From Lutjanus erythropterus (lineage: Eukaryota > Chordata > Actinopteri > Lutjaniformes > Lutjanidae): a DNA stretch of 64,000 nt. The notes below the pieces were generated by a model. It was not told where the DNA came from. It worked only from the letters and a program-made list of their open reading frames with translations, and searched no databases. The stretch is from assembly GCA_020091685.1 (NCBI GenBank), contig CM034613.1, positions 10,510,331 through 10,574,330 on the forward strand. Direction: 5' to 3'. Shown piece by piece: positions 10,101 to 21,180 of this stretch (positions are counted from its first letter, which is position 1; every line of letters begins with the position of its first letter). Position numbers and translations under genes: made by a program.

Positions 10101-13100
10101 AAACAAAAAATCTAGATTGGTAATTATTGCTACAGGCCAGAGGAAAAATATGGATTTTTGAGGGGTGAACTGTCCCTTAACGTTTTAAGTAAGATGAAAT
10201 ACCTTTTGCTGCTGACCCTGTGCCCCACTCTGCTTCCCCACCATCATCATCAAGTGCCTCATACAACCCTGCATCAAATAATCCAAATTTTCCTTTTGAT
10301 AGCATTTTTTCAACCACCTACTATACATCCTTGATCCCTGTTTTGCTCTCCCGTAGAGTTAAAGCCCCCGCCTCCTCAGAGCAGACGAAACACCTTGAGC
10401 TGTCTGAAAGGAGCAGAGCCCAGCATACTGCTCAGCACCTCCACGCCAGACAGCATAAGCATCATCCCCAGCTCTGAGGTGGCGTCTCAGCTCAGCTCGC
10501 CAGCCGCGGGGCCATCGCGGAGCGACACGTCGGGTTGCCATGGGCGACGGGGGATGATGCAGGCCATAAAGAACGAGAGGCGGGCCTCCAAGGTGAGAAT
10601 AAAGAGTGGAGCTGAGTGCTTGTCAGGTGATTTAAGGTGCCCTTATTTCAAGGCTCCCAGACTGTAAAAAACAGCTGGGAGATAAACAGATAAATGCACT
10701 CAGAGATTGGGGTGGATATTGTAATTTGATGCTTAAAACTAATACGTCCTTAACTTTAAGTATCAAATTAACCACAGCTGGCACAGAATGCTCCCTAAAA
10801 TTAGTGTGCTTCTTTATTTATTCCTTTATCAAACAGGTTTTTTTTATGTGAATTGGTTTCAATTTTAATTAGTCTCTATTTTAATATGTTGAGTGGCTGC
10901 TTGTGTTTACAAGAACAACTAAGCAGCAGCTGAAAATCTAATTTTTGCTAACTTGCAGAGGTTTAACTTCTGCCCTTCTTGCTGCAGTGATGTAAAGGTG
11001 TACTCCAGAGTCTGGTCAGTGCGTTATGACATCACTGGTGGGTGTGGTCAGAGGGGCAACTTCCAACCACAGAGGGCAGTGAAACACTGCATTTCAACAT
11101 GGTGTTAATTTTGGCATCCTGTATTTAAATTAAAAATAGTTTTGTTTTGTTTGTTTTTTTTCATAAAAAAACATACCATTATATAAGGTATTGAAAAAGT
11201 TTTGGTATTGGTACCAAAACTCAGGTATCATGTCACAAAATCTCGTCACTCAACAATCAACATCTTTTTCCAATATCGGTTACTGTGACTGGCCAAAGTC
11301 CCTCTTCGCAGGTTAGATTCTCTAAAACCTGAAAATAAATTGGAGGCTACATCCAACCTAAAGCAGCACTAATCTTGTTTGTTACTCACTTTGTTTTTAG
11401 CTGCAACGAGCAGCTCTATATGTCGCTCCATCAATCAGTCCATTGCTCTGTCATTCGGTCAGTCACTTGGTCAGTCTGTCATTCCATCTGTTGTTCTGTC
11501 TGTCACTCTGTCTGGTCAAAGCTGTGTTCAGCAGCTAGTTTTGTGGGTTTATTAGACCTTTTTCAATGGTTTTATGAAAGCTTTTTCATTGTAAATGACC
11601 AAACCAGAAAATCTGTGGGCCATAAAAAATGCTCTGGAGAGCCGAGGGAACTGCAAAAATGGATTTGTCTGAACAAGCGACTCCTTTGACATTACACATT
11701 TCATTCGTTTGAGCTGCCATTTCCACAAAACTATGACCTAATGCAGCTTTAAAAACTCATCTATAATGCACAAATGCCTGGTGGCATTATCACTACACAC
11801 ATTTCATTTGAGAAGATGTGCTCTTCCAAGTAACTCAGATGTTTCCACAAAGAGTTTCAAAGGTCTCATGTTATCAAATCCAGACAGACGCGACAAAAAG
11901 CTTGAAGCGTTTCAGGAGTCACAGAGTGCTCAGAGTGAGGCTTCACTGAATTCAAATTCATGATGGTAAAAGACCAAAGCACTCGTAAAACATATATAAA
12001 TTTAAATCTCGGTAGAAGTCGCATACTGACAAGGATATTAAGACATCAATCTCAATGAGTGTTGAAGAAGACTAGCTTCTTAAGAGAGGGTATATCAGTT
12101 TTTATTAAATGGAAGAAAGTACATGTTTAATGTTTCATATTTTATCCTTTTCTACTGAAAGAAATGAATGTGTGTGCGTGCGTGTGTGCGTGTGCGTGTC
12201 CAACAAGGCTGGAGCTATTGTCCATGTCTGCAGCTACTCTTGTACACTACTAACCTCAGCCCACCATCTTCTGTGACCAGTAATAACTGTATTTTCAAAA
12301 CTGTGATTCACAATTTTTGGAAAGCCTGTTTTACTGACTGCTCTTTCCCCTTAACCAGCCAGTAGAAACTACAAGTCATCAACAACTGCAGGGCTAAAAA
12401 CGATGCTTACCTATTCTGTTGCAGGCCACATTTTGGTCTTTAATGTGGCTCAGAATCTGAGATGAATAGAAAAGTTTTACTTCATCTTAAACCGGAGCAT
12501 GTCCATACCTGATATATTATGATCCACTAAGGTTTAGCACGATATGAGATGAATAAATCCCAGTTTTGTGAGCTTCACTGTGATCTTTGCTCTGTGTCTG
12601 TGTTCCAACAAAATTAACTGTTGCTGACTTAATTCTGAACCAGTTTTCATTAAAGTTGGTTTGCTGTAAACCTGAAAACTGAACATGATCGTGCTTACTT
12701 GTTAGAATTAAATTCAATCACTGGGGATGATGCTCTATGTCAAAACGTTAACCTTCTGAATAGCCACAAATTCCACTGGGACATGCAGACTCTGCTCTAT
12801 GAGTAGGCAACATCAAGTCTAAATTATTTAGTATTTCAGCTTTGGTGAGTTTCTCCAAAATGTAGTTTTCTATATCTATTATATTGTTGAAAGCTGGCGG
12901 GTTGCTTATAATATTCTGAATAAATAACAATGTTTAAAGGAAAATTGTTCTGAAAAATTTGGAGGTCAGTGACTGCCTGTCTCAGTGCCTGGCGAACAGA
13001 TTAATAATGACTTCTTAAAACTCATAAACAGACACTAAAGCATTTGTTGAACATTCAGCATTAATTTAAATTCTAATACATGTGAAATGGGCAAACAAAA

Positions 13101-14232
13101 CCAAACATTCTGGACTGGAATGTAAATGTAAAAGGAGCACATGCCGACTATGGCATTGTTGTCAGAGCAGCCAGAATTTCAAATTTCAACTTAACATGTT
13201 TCCTTAATCTCTAATGAAATATCATGGTCATTTTATGATTTAGTGCAGTAAATACATTACATATTTCTCCTTTAGGTTTATACAGTTATGTGAAGCAGGA
13301 TGCTGTGTTACAGTACCATTACACTGTTCTATGCATCTAAAGGAAAACAGAGACTATAATCTACAAAAACACACCTTATTAAAAACTTTACACACATCCA
13401 GATAAAAAAACTTGCACTCTACTATACAAAAAACTTTATTCAACAACAAAGTTTGCAAATCTTTGCTGGTTGCATCTGGCAGTTGTGGTGGCAATGCAGT
13501 AGGTGTTTCACCATCTGCTGCCTGGTGGGGATCTGCGCTCTACTCGGCACCCTTTACTCATCTTCTTCCTTCCTTCCCTTCTTCTTCTCTTTTTCTGCTC
13601 CCTCTTTTTACTGCTATCCTCTCCTCTCTTCCTACCATCAGGTCCTGGGAATCGTCTTCTTCCTCTTCCTCATCATGTGGTGTCCCTTCTTCATCACCAA
13701 CGTCACATTCGTGCTGTGCCGCGGCTCCTGCAACGAGTCACTGCTTCACGACCTCCTCAATGTCTTTGTGTGGGTGGGATACATTTCCTCTGGGGTCAAC
13801 CCTCTGGTTTACACCCTCTTTAATAAGACCTACAGGAGAGCGTTCTCCAGCTACATCAGGTGCCAGTACAAAGTGGGGGCCAATGCTGCCGGACAGAGTT
13901 GCAAAACCCTGCTGGTCCCCCCACCGTGCCCGTCGCACGCCATGACCCCTCTTCTGATGGGCAGTCACGGGAAAGCAGGCATGGACCGCAATAGTAACTG
14001 TCGTAATGGCGGGAGGGGGGATAATGGGAGGTTGGCGGTGGACCCAGAGGATATGACAGACGACGAGACTCAAATTGGAATAGTGTCGCAGAGCCTCACC
14101 GAATGCCACAACATTGCCATGCTTTCGGAAACTGAGCCGGAAACAGAGGTGGAGCCAGAGCCAGAGCCAGAGCCATCGCTGTCACTCATCAGCTACAGCC
14201 CCGCCTCCAGAGAACACACAAGCAGCGTGTGA
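7030..14232 (+). CDS. htr2c: serotonin receptor 2C-like (5-HT2C), C-terminal part, four exons
   Basis: This is a class A GPCR for serotonin, expected to signal through Gq in the plasma membrane. Join 7030-7193, 7312-7465, 10357-10592 and 13642-14232. The product runs from extracellular loop 2 (GSCVLN, the conserved disulfide Cys) through TM5 ([14 protein letters not shown]), a roughly 130-residue third intracellular loop, TM6 ([20 protein letters not shown], with the CWxP-type WCPF) and ECL3 (CRGSC) to TM7 with NPLVY, then a long tail ending in TSSV. Diagnostic 2C residues are VIGL, KVFVN, TYCLTI, the MQAI.NER.ASK segment before TM6, and the SSV end. The 2A and 2B paralogues differ at these places. 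TM1-TM4 are outside the window. The 'cl1/cl2' teleost copy cannot be told from this sequence. Confidence 0.9.
7312..7465 (+). CDS. htr2c: htr2c-like exon: start of third intracellular loop
   Basis: The acceptor is 'cctccccag' at 7311 and the exon starts [14 protein letters not shown], matching the VLRRQA start of the 2C loop. The rest is Ser/Thr/Pro/Gln-rich and poorly conserved. The donor CAAG|gtaaaa follows 7465, phase 1. The exon is 154 bases, so skipping it alone would shift the frame. Confidence 0.88.
9485..10310. mobile_element. foldback MITE of the TTAA/GGGATAGTT family, with a nested insertion
   Basis: The left arm has 'ttgaagtagggttgtatgaa', 'cggcacacctccagtttgg' and 'ctgctgtggatggggtcagc'. 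The right arm has their complements in reverse order: 'ttttgctgctgaccctg', 'aagtgcctcatacaaccc' and 'aataatccaaa'. The right arm is interrupted by a second element at 9978-10180. The same family recurs at 15501-16904, about 37830-38000, 40601-41370, 51105-52473 and 63864 onward. No transposase is encoded. Confidence 0.75.
9978..10180. mobile_element. 203-bp MITE with TTAA ends, nested in the larger element
   Basis: It is bounded by TTAA at 9978-9981 and 10177-10180. The ends are AGGGATAGTTTTT and GTGAACTGTCCC, near-complementary (GGGAYAGTT). The host element's right arm resumes directly after it, which fixes the order of insertion. Confidence 0.75.
10357..10592 (+). CDS. htr2c: htr2c-like exon: end of third intracellular loop
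   Basis: The acceptor is 'ctcccgtag' at 10356. With the G from the previous exon it reads [18 protein letters not shown], then a Ser/Pro-rich stretch, and ends [15 protein letters not shown], the conserved cytoplasmic entry to TM6. Donor AAG|gtgaga (10592), phase 0. Together with 7312-7465 it makes a 390-base block flanked by phase-0 introns. The loop is then about 130 residues, against roughly 70 in the mammalian receptor as I recall it. Confidence 0.9.
10593..13641 (+). other. htr2c-like intron before TM6
   Basis: A 3.0-kb phase-0 intron. It holds a 'ggtattgaaaaagttttggt' dispersed repeat fragment at about 11,100-11,280, a 'cagtc/ctgtc' simple repeat at about 11,435-11,520 and a short GT run at 12,168-12,200. 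A repeat fragment at about 13,046-13,105 is shared with 24,207-24,262 ('aacattcagcattaattt'). A long pyrimidine tract precedes the acceptor. I saw no exon in it. Confidence 0.75.
13642..14232 (+). CDS. htr2c: htr2c-like terminal exon: TM6, TM7 and C-tail
   Basis: The acceptor is 'accatcag' at 13641. The 196 residues start [17 protein letters not shown] (TM6), continue through ECL3 (CRGSC) and TM7 with NPLVY, then helix 8 ([18 protein letters not shown]) and a tail of about 125 residues, and stop with TGA at 14230. The tail holds an acidic Glu-Pro run encoded by (GAGCCA)4 at 14152-14175 and ends in TSSV, a class I PDZ ligand like the mammalian ISSV. The tail is some 50 residues longer than I remember for the human protein. 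The frame stays open upstream to 13453, but that part is intron. Confidence 0.93.
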   Translation, partial: VLGIVFFLFLIMWCPFFITNVTFVLCRGSCNESLLHDLLNVFVWVGYISSGVNPLVYTLFNKTYRRAFSSYIRCQYKVGANAAGQSCKTLLVPPPCPSHAMTPLLMGSHGKAGMDRNSNCRNGGRGDNGRLAVDPEDMTDDETQIGIVSQSLTECHNIAMLSETEPETEVEPEPEPEPSLSLISYSPASREHTSSV

Positions 14233-14555
14233 ATGCGTGATTTTTTGGTCATTTTATGTCTTCTTTTTAACCTGCCAACAACGCCGAGCCGAACAACGTT
14301 TCGACGAGCTGGCGCTGGGAGCCCACGGCGTGTTTTTATTGGCTGTAAGTGGGTGCTCTTATTGTGAAAGGACCGGTTTTGGATGGGGAGCCTTATCTCC
14401 ACACTGAAGTGCAAAAATGTGTTGAAAAAGTGTGATTTTCCAACACTTTTGGAATGACAGCCAATATTTGAGACGTTTTTGTTTTCTACGTGTTGTCAAA
14501 ATGTTGGTTTTCATCCCAGAAATGGACAATAAAAGCATTTGTTCACAAAATGTGG
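14233..14555 (+). other. htr2c-like 3' untranslated region (minimum)
   Basis: This follows the TGA at 14230-14232 and contains the first canonical polyadenylation signal. No other ORF or repeat was noticed. Longer 3' ends from later signals are possible. Confidence 0.6.
14528..14533 (+). terminator. polyadenylation signal AATAAA
   Basis: A canonical hexamer in 'ggacaataaaagc', about 300 bases after the htr2c-like stop. A GT-containing stretch ('aaatgtggcgc') follows within 30 bases. Confidence 0.6.
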
Positions 14556-15500
14556 CGCACTTCATGGGGACTAAGAGACCAGCTGAGATCCAAACAAAGT
14601 GGACACGATAAGAGACAGTCAGTGAAGAGCTAATTGTCAGTGTTAACCTGGAATGAAGTCAAGCGGCCCTCACTGGACACTCACTGATGCAGGTTGCAGA
14701 GTCGAGCGCAGCCCACTGAGGTCAACGGGGTCAAAACTCAACTTCAAGCCTTCACACAGAGTCAAAATGCAGTCTGAGCTTCGGGTTTATGTGGATTCTC
14801 TCCACACCAAGCAAACTAAACCAAATCTATTTTTGTGCCGGTCAAGCTTGACATCAACAGTCATAAAAAAATATACCTGAATGAACCTTTCCAGCATGTA
14901 TAATCAAACTATTCAGCCAACAGAAATGGATTTTTTTTTTCTCTAAAGGAAACTTTCTCAAGGCTGCAGTCTAAAGTTTCTCTGAGGGACCAAGATGAAG
15001 GAATGTACAACGACCACTGGTCTCTGGTGGACTCACAGTGCCATCTGGTGGTCGCACGACACAGAGAGGTTGCTTCCCGTGTAATGAACAAAGGGTAAAA
15101 GAGCTAAAAACATGGCGCAGGCCTTTGGTCCAACACTGTCAGGCTCTTGCTTCTGATGACCAACACAACTCCCAGCTTCTGAGGGTTTTTACTGATGATA
15201 ATCAAGTTTCAACTAAAAGTGATCAATCTTAAAGTGAAAATGTGAAAAAATAAAATATAGTTTTTAATAAAAGGGTGCACAAAGATTCCTAAGATGTCAT
15301 TCTTAAAAGGAACAAAATATACAGATTTTATCAGCTACAGCTTGCTATCATTAATTTCATCAATTACTGATTTCATCAAATCACTGATTCAGCCTCATAA
15401 ACAATATAAAACTCACTTTACAAGATCTTCCTCAGCTAGGATCAAATCACACTTACCTATATTTTCCCAAAACAGTGATTTTTCACCCAGGAAATACACA

Positions 15501-16904
15501 TTAAAGGGATAGTTCAGATTATTTATTTATTTATGTGGGGGTTTTTGAGCTACTATAATCAGTGTATTAGTTACAAAACATAAAGAAATATCAGTTTAAG
15601 TCAAGGGTAGGCAATAATTTTTCATTAGAAACTGATCAGGCTGCCATGGGTCAGACACAAAGGTGATATAAGGTCCTAACGATGAATAAATATTTAATAA
15701 TGGAATAGTCAGAAGTGTTCTATATAGGGCCACTGACACAGAATAGAAATAAGACCAATCCGACCCAACTTTGGTATTGGGGCCAATATATATTTTAGTT
15801 ATCAGATATCAGAATAACATCACAGACCCACATAACCATCCAGTTTTAGAGTCCTACATTGTTATTAATTTAAATTTATGTGCTATGCAGCACAAACAAA
15901 AAGATAAATAACAGTTTTCATAGAAACACAGTACTTTTCACCAGTAAATTTATTTCTGCTGTTGGTCACCCTGTCTGAACAGACATCAGATGGATTTGTG
16001 GGCTCATTATTTCTGTTTTCAGGGTCTAGAACTTAGTCTGAAATGTCACGTGTGCCAAAAACAGATTGCAACGATTGAAGCAGCAACAGTAGGAGAAGAA
16101 CAACGGAAACAACATGGAGATGCAGCACTGAGAGAATAAAATTACAGTTCAGTATTAAAGATACTGTTCATTATCATTACCAAGAAAAATAACACTGACC
16201 CCCTTCAGAATAAAGGCCCAAAAAAGGGTTTAATGGTAAGACGACGTATTTTAATAGCAAAATTGCTACAAGGAACTTTTCAGAGGGCTGTATTTTGCCC
16301 AGGTCTGGTTTACGTGTACACTAAATTTAGAATATTTTCACCACCTTACCTTTCCATCAGACAGCCTTTTGCATAGGAAACTGCTCTTATATAAACCAAA
16401 TATCACTTTCTCCAAACCAACCAAAGTCCATCTGCAAAATCAGTCATTTTACTCTGCAGAAGAGAGTAGTTGCTGGTTTACCACTACCTTGATTTCCGAG
16501 TTTGTTTGTGTTATTGTGTGACTTCTGGATTTTAAACAGTTAGTTCGGATTTACTGAAGTCACACAATCAGACAAACAGTGGTAGAGCAGCAACTCCTAT
16601 GTTCTGCAAGAAAAAAATACTGTTTTTCCTTTGGCACTCTGCTTGCTTTGGAGAAAGCAATGTTTGGCTCATTTAACAGTGTTATGCCATCAGAAAAGGC
16701 TGTCTCAGGTACAGCACTGAAAATAAAATAAGCACACTTATTTTCTTTATGTGGGCTACTTTTTTAGGTGGTTAAAATGTTTTGCTGTTGACCCTGTCCA
16801 TAGCAGTACATTGCTTAGCTTCCTGCTGCTTCTCCAACCATCTACTGACTATCAATAAGAACCTCAAATAAACCCAACTCAAATAATCCAAACTATCCCT
16901 TTAA
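15501..16904. mobile_element. foldback MITE with TTAA target duplication
   Basis: The ends are TTAA|AGGGATAGTTCAG (15501) and CCAAACTATCCCT|TTAA (to 16904). The inner half is a long imperfect palindrome. 'catcagacagcctttt', 'aaactgctcttatataaacc', 'tggtttaccactac' and 'ttattgtgtgactt' at 16,350-16,525 reappear reversed and complemented at 16,555-16,710. The TTAA target suggests piggyBac-type mobilisation, but no transposase is present. The part at about 15,600-16,280 is unlike the other copies and may be a later insertion. Confidence 0.8.
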
Positions 16905-17776
16905 TATACATGTTTTATTATCAGATTACATATCAGAATATCCAAAGATGTGCGGGTAGAATTCTGGCCTGTTTGAGATTCAGAGCATCATTTCTCTGAG
17001 TTCTCCATCATCTACTTTTATAAAAATGAAGGATTTTTATTCAAGGTCAGCCATTAGAGATCAGCCTTCTCTCTCCAAAATCCCCTCAGCTGCATGATTT
17101 CCACTTACGCTATGGGGCCAAAATGTTCCGAGACGGTGCACTGAAAGCCAAAGAGGACAGAAGGAACAACTGAGTTTGAATTTAGGCAATGAGCTTTGGG
17201 TTTTAAATAAGCCCCATCAGAAGTCACAAGTATGCTCTGATGATGGTTTTTGGGATAAAAAGCTTGTGAATATCTCCACCCGATGGTCACAATCTCTGAA
17301 TCAGCCTCTGCTTTACAATCTGTTTGGCCTGAGTCACCGTAACCCAGAGTGTGACTCAAAGACCGAATACCTTTAAGATTTCATCTGTCGCATAAAATGG
17401 ACAGAAAGTCAATACGCTAAGAGACAGACCCCTGACTCTATCAAGACAGGTCACCAACCCCTCGCAGCTCTGTCACGCTGACTTTCCTCACCCGCCTTCC
17501 TCCCACATTTTATCGACATCTGACAGGCGGCATAATTCCTCCATGCTGCATCTCCATCAGCTGAAATATCTGCAATATACTGCCTTAGAAAAAGATTAGA
17601 GGTGGTGGCTAATTTAGATTTCTTAGCAACAAATTCAAATCTTAGAGATAGTATAGGAGATATAACCTGAAACTTGAATGCATCTAGTGATTTGCTTTAA
17701 AGGTTTAGGTCTAGAGAGCTGAATGGTTGTCTTGTAAAAGAACTACACTAAGAAAAGTGATGTTTTAAGTGATCAT

Positions 17777-18566
17777 TTAAAGGGGTGCTCCACCAGTTTC
17801 ACACATCAGGTTCAGTTTACTCATACAGTGTCTTCTATGGCTCTGGAGAAGCTTTCCAATGTTTGATTTAGGAAAAGAATAAAAAGTAAAAGCGACATTA
17901 GTCACATCTTAAGGTTATGTCTGGAAGGGAACCCAAGATTTAGGAAACTCTTGTGACATTTGTATGTGTTGCTTCTTCAATGTGTGTTTTGTACAAACTA
18001 GTTATGTTTTATAATGTGGGTATGTATAGGGACAGAAAACAGCTGGTTAGGTTTAAGGAAAGATCATGGTTTGGATTAAAATGGTCACTTTCACAAGATC
18101 TTTTGCAGGTCTGGGGTTCCCTTCCACACATGACGGTGTTAGCAAAATGCTAGTTAACTAGCTAGCTAATGTACATCAGTTGTTACCTAATTAATTAGCT
18201 AGCATTTTGTTAACATTAGAAATCAGACCCAACTACCTAGGTTACAATTTATGTCGATTTGCTAGCTAGTTAGCTTATGTTTTCCTAATATTAGCTGCCA
18301 GATGTAATTAGCTAGCCAATTACTGATGTAAATTAGCAAGGTTAGCAAGCGGATTAGCTTGCGATTTGCTACAGATCAAAACCCTAGCTAACTAGCCAGT
18401 GACCAATTGTAGTGTTTTTGAACATTGACCCACACTAGAGAATAAAAGTCGGGATATCTCAGCCCCTGTGACTTTGATTTTTAACTAAACTTTGTTTAAT
18501 TTGCCTTTTCTTTGTCCCTTAAACTTTATAAAAGTGCAATACTATATTGTTGGAGTACCCCTTTAA
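17777..18566. mobile_element. second TTAA MITE family, 790 bp
   Basis: TTAA at 17777-17780 is followed by AGGGGTGCTCCA. TGGAGTACCCCT is followed by TTAA at 18563-18566. The 12-base terminal repeats differ at one base. The interior (18,130-18,400) is dense in GCTAGC, TTAGC and AGCTAA motifs. It is noncoding. Confidence 0.75.
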
Positions 18567-19829
18567 ATGCACCAAATACTGAATGACACAGAGTTAATTA
18601 CTGAGTTTTCCTGCCAGCCTAGCTATTATTTTATCAAAGTAGATGTCGCTTTCCCCAGCGATCAATACTTCATTTTGGTAATAATCCCCTCAGCCACAGG
18701 AGAGCCAAAGTTACAAACACCTGAATGTACAATGGATTTTTATCCATAATCCTCCCCTTCAAAGTCAAGAAGCAAAGGTCAAAGCCTGCAGTGGACCAAT
18801 CAAACCAGATCCTGAGGTCTGCAGCCACTTCTGCATACAATTAGAATGAAACATAAGAACTGGGAGTCACTTCATTCTAATTCTATGCATCTCTGTATAA
18901 TTTATCCACTATTTGTATGCTACAGACTTACACAGTGGTCATTCACACCACTTTTCTCTCCACGAGGAGAGGTCTACATGAGCTAATGTTGGCAAGCCGG
19001 CACCAAGGTTTGGCCTACACATATCGTGCATGTTTGAAGTGATGTTCAAAAGGTCCTCTCTGCCTCACTCAGTTTTTTTGTTCTCTCTTTAATACTCGGA
19101 AGGAATTAAACAGCGCAGGAAGGACAGAAAGAACAAACAAAAGAGCAATCAACAAAACACATATTGCAAACAGCTTGCAATTCCTACAGGCATTTCATCT
19201 TTATCAAAGTGCAAAATACCAACACAAATAAGAGGAAAACAGAGAAACAATGGAGAAGAGAGGACTCTCTGAACTTAGCTGAATGGGTCATGTTTGATCC
19301 AGGTGTGGGCAAGCAAGGAGCTACAGCCAGGCCAGCCAACTCAGTATGTCGCAATGTAATAACTATATGTTTCCTGTGTACCTGTGTGTGTACCGGGCCT
19401 GGCTCAAATTACTATCTGAGATTGATTCGCTAACTTTTTTTTCTGGGTTTCTATCAATTGTGTCTGGCACAATGGATTGAATCAGGATGTCCCTGCAGAT
19501 GCCAATCCTGTCCGGGCTCGAGGTCCAGACAGATGAAAGCAATCACTTGGACAAAGTATCTGGAAGGATTTCAACTAATAATTTGATCCAGGTCTGGTGT
19601 GTATAGAAATAGTTGGAGACATTTATTGACAGAGTTTCATTTTAATTCAATTGAGGAGGACAAATTTTGGCTTTTTCCCCCTCCAGGACTATTTTTTGTT
19701 GCCAGGCAATAATACTTTGCGAGAACTACTCATGAAAATTCTTAATTCATGTTCAATCAAATGCACAAGCTTAAAGGAAAATCCACCAAGAAATACAATT
19801 TGTGTTTCTTATATAATTTCATACTCATA

Positions 19830-20485
19830 AGGAATATTTTTGACTTTTTGGGAAATGCATTAATTAATTTTCTTGCCCAGAATTAGATGAAAAGAGCGAT
19901 ACCATTTTCATGACTGTCTGTTTTTAATATGAAGGTGGAGCTATAGACAGTTAGCTTAGCTTAGCATAAACAGCTAGCCTGGCTCTGCCCAAAGTTAAAT
20001 TAAAACCTAATTTCAAAGCTTAACTTCATACTGACAACACTAAGACAGGCTGCACCAAGAAATATTAATTTAATCTAAGATTAGTTCTAAACAGAGTTTA
20101 GCAAAACAAGGTTTAAAAAAAGAAAGTCCAACTTTAAAATTGCAAAATTGAAAACTAATATCTGTTTAGTAAATTCCTAGTAAAGTTTATTGATGTAAAT
20201 AGAAATTAGACTAGACCTACTCTTGATGACTCAGCAAAGAAGTTCTAATTTTTCCACCTTTGAGATTTTTGTCTGAGTTGATGGAGCAATGTGGCCAAAT
20301 AAGATTAAACAATGGACCACATCTTGTCATTGTTACACTTTAGAGCCTGGCTTGCTGTTTCCACCTGTTCTCTGTCTTTATACTAAGCTAAGTTAACTGA
20401 TTGCTCATATTTACTGCACAGACATGAGACGGGTATCAATTTTCTTATGAAACTCTCAGCAAGACATTCAATAAGGATATTACCT
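19830..20485. mobile_element. foldback element ('gttagcttagcttagcataa' family) with nested insertion
   Basis: The left arm, about 19,840-20,000 ('agatgaaaagagcgatacca', 'gcttagcttagcataaac', 'agcctggctct'), is the imperfect reverse complement of the right arm, about 20,336-20,480 ('agagcctggct', 'tactaagctaagttaac', 'gacatgagacgggtatcaat'). Between the arms, about 20,040-20,336, is an unrelated AT-rich stretch like that at 25,020-25,470, probably a later insertion. Another fragment of the same family is at 45,826-45,965. Confidence 0.7.
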
Positions 20486-20869
20486 AAAATGCCCAATTAT
20501 TCCCCTGAATAATTTTTAATGTAAAAATTAAATAGTAAATGTATTAATAAAACTGAAATAATGAACCACACAATAAGTAATTCATATCAAGTCAAAGAAT
20601 GCAAGAGAATCACAAATTTTAAATAAAGATGTAAAAGTATTTAAACGTAAGCAAACATTTTCATACTGATAGGGGAAATAGGGGTTATTGACCCTTCCTA
20701 AGTCCCGCCCCTTTTGGAACCTTTGTCAACTCTCTCCCTTCCTCTTTCCTGTACTTTTCTGCTATATTTTGAAGACTGTTAAAAGATGTTGCCGCGAAAC
20801 CTATAAAAGTGACATACACTGTGTATAGTCACATCTTAATTTAGATAGTGTTATCAAGCCACTGCCTAA

Positions 20870-21180
20870 CTGTCAGGCTAATTTACATCAATCGTTAGCT
20901 AGCCAGTTAGCTCTGTAGTAAAATGCTAGCTAACCTCATAGCTAAAATTAGCAAACACTTAAATAACCAATTAATCTACATCAATCATTGGCTAGCTATT
21001 TGCATAAGCTAATAATAGGAAAATGCTTCATTAACTGTCTAGCTAATTGCTTCAGTCATTACCTAGCTAATTACATCTGGTGGCTAATGTTAACAAAATG
21101 GTAGCTAATAAAGTGAGGCAATTTACAACAATGGCGATATAGCTAGTTAGTTGGTGTTTTGCTAACATTAGCTAATGTGA
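20870..21180. repeat. GCTAGC/TTAGC-rich degenerate repeat
   Basis: Dense runs of 'agctagcc', 'gttagct', 'aacattagctaa' and 'gctaattgc' with no fixed period. Similar stretches are at 18,130-18,400 (inside a MITE) and 34,935-35,170. Many short palindromes are present. Confidence 0.55.

Larger units (their letters stand above)
7466..10356 (+). other. htr2c-like intron within the third-loop region
   Basis: A 2.9-kb phase-1 intron. No coding signal was found before the nested transposon at 9485-10310. The intron closes at 'ctcccgtag' (10356), only about 45 bases after the transposon. Confidence 0.8.

Noticed and set aside
13453-13641. In-frame upstream extension of the receptor terminal exon
   Set aside because: It is a pyrimidine-rich intron end. 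Homology starts exactly at VLGIVFF after the acceptor at 13641.
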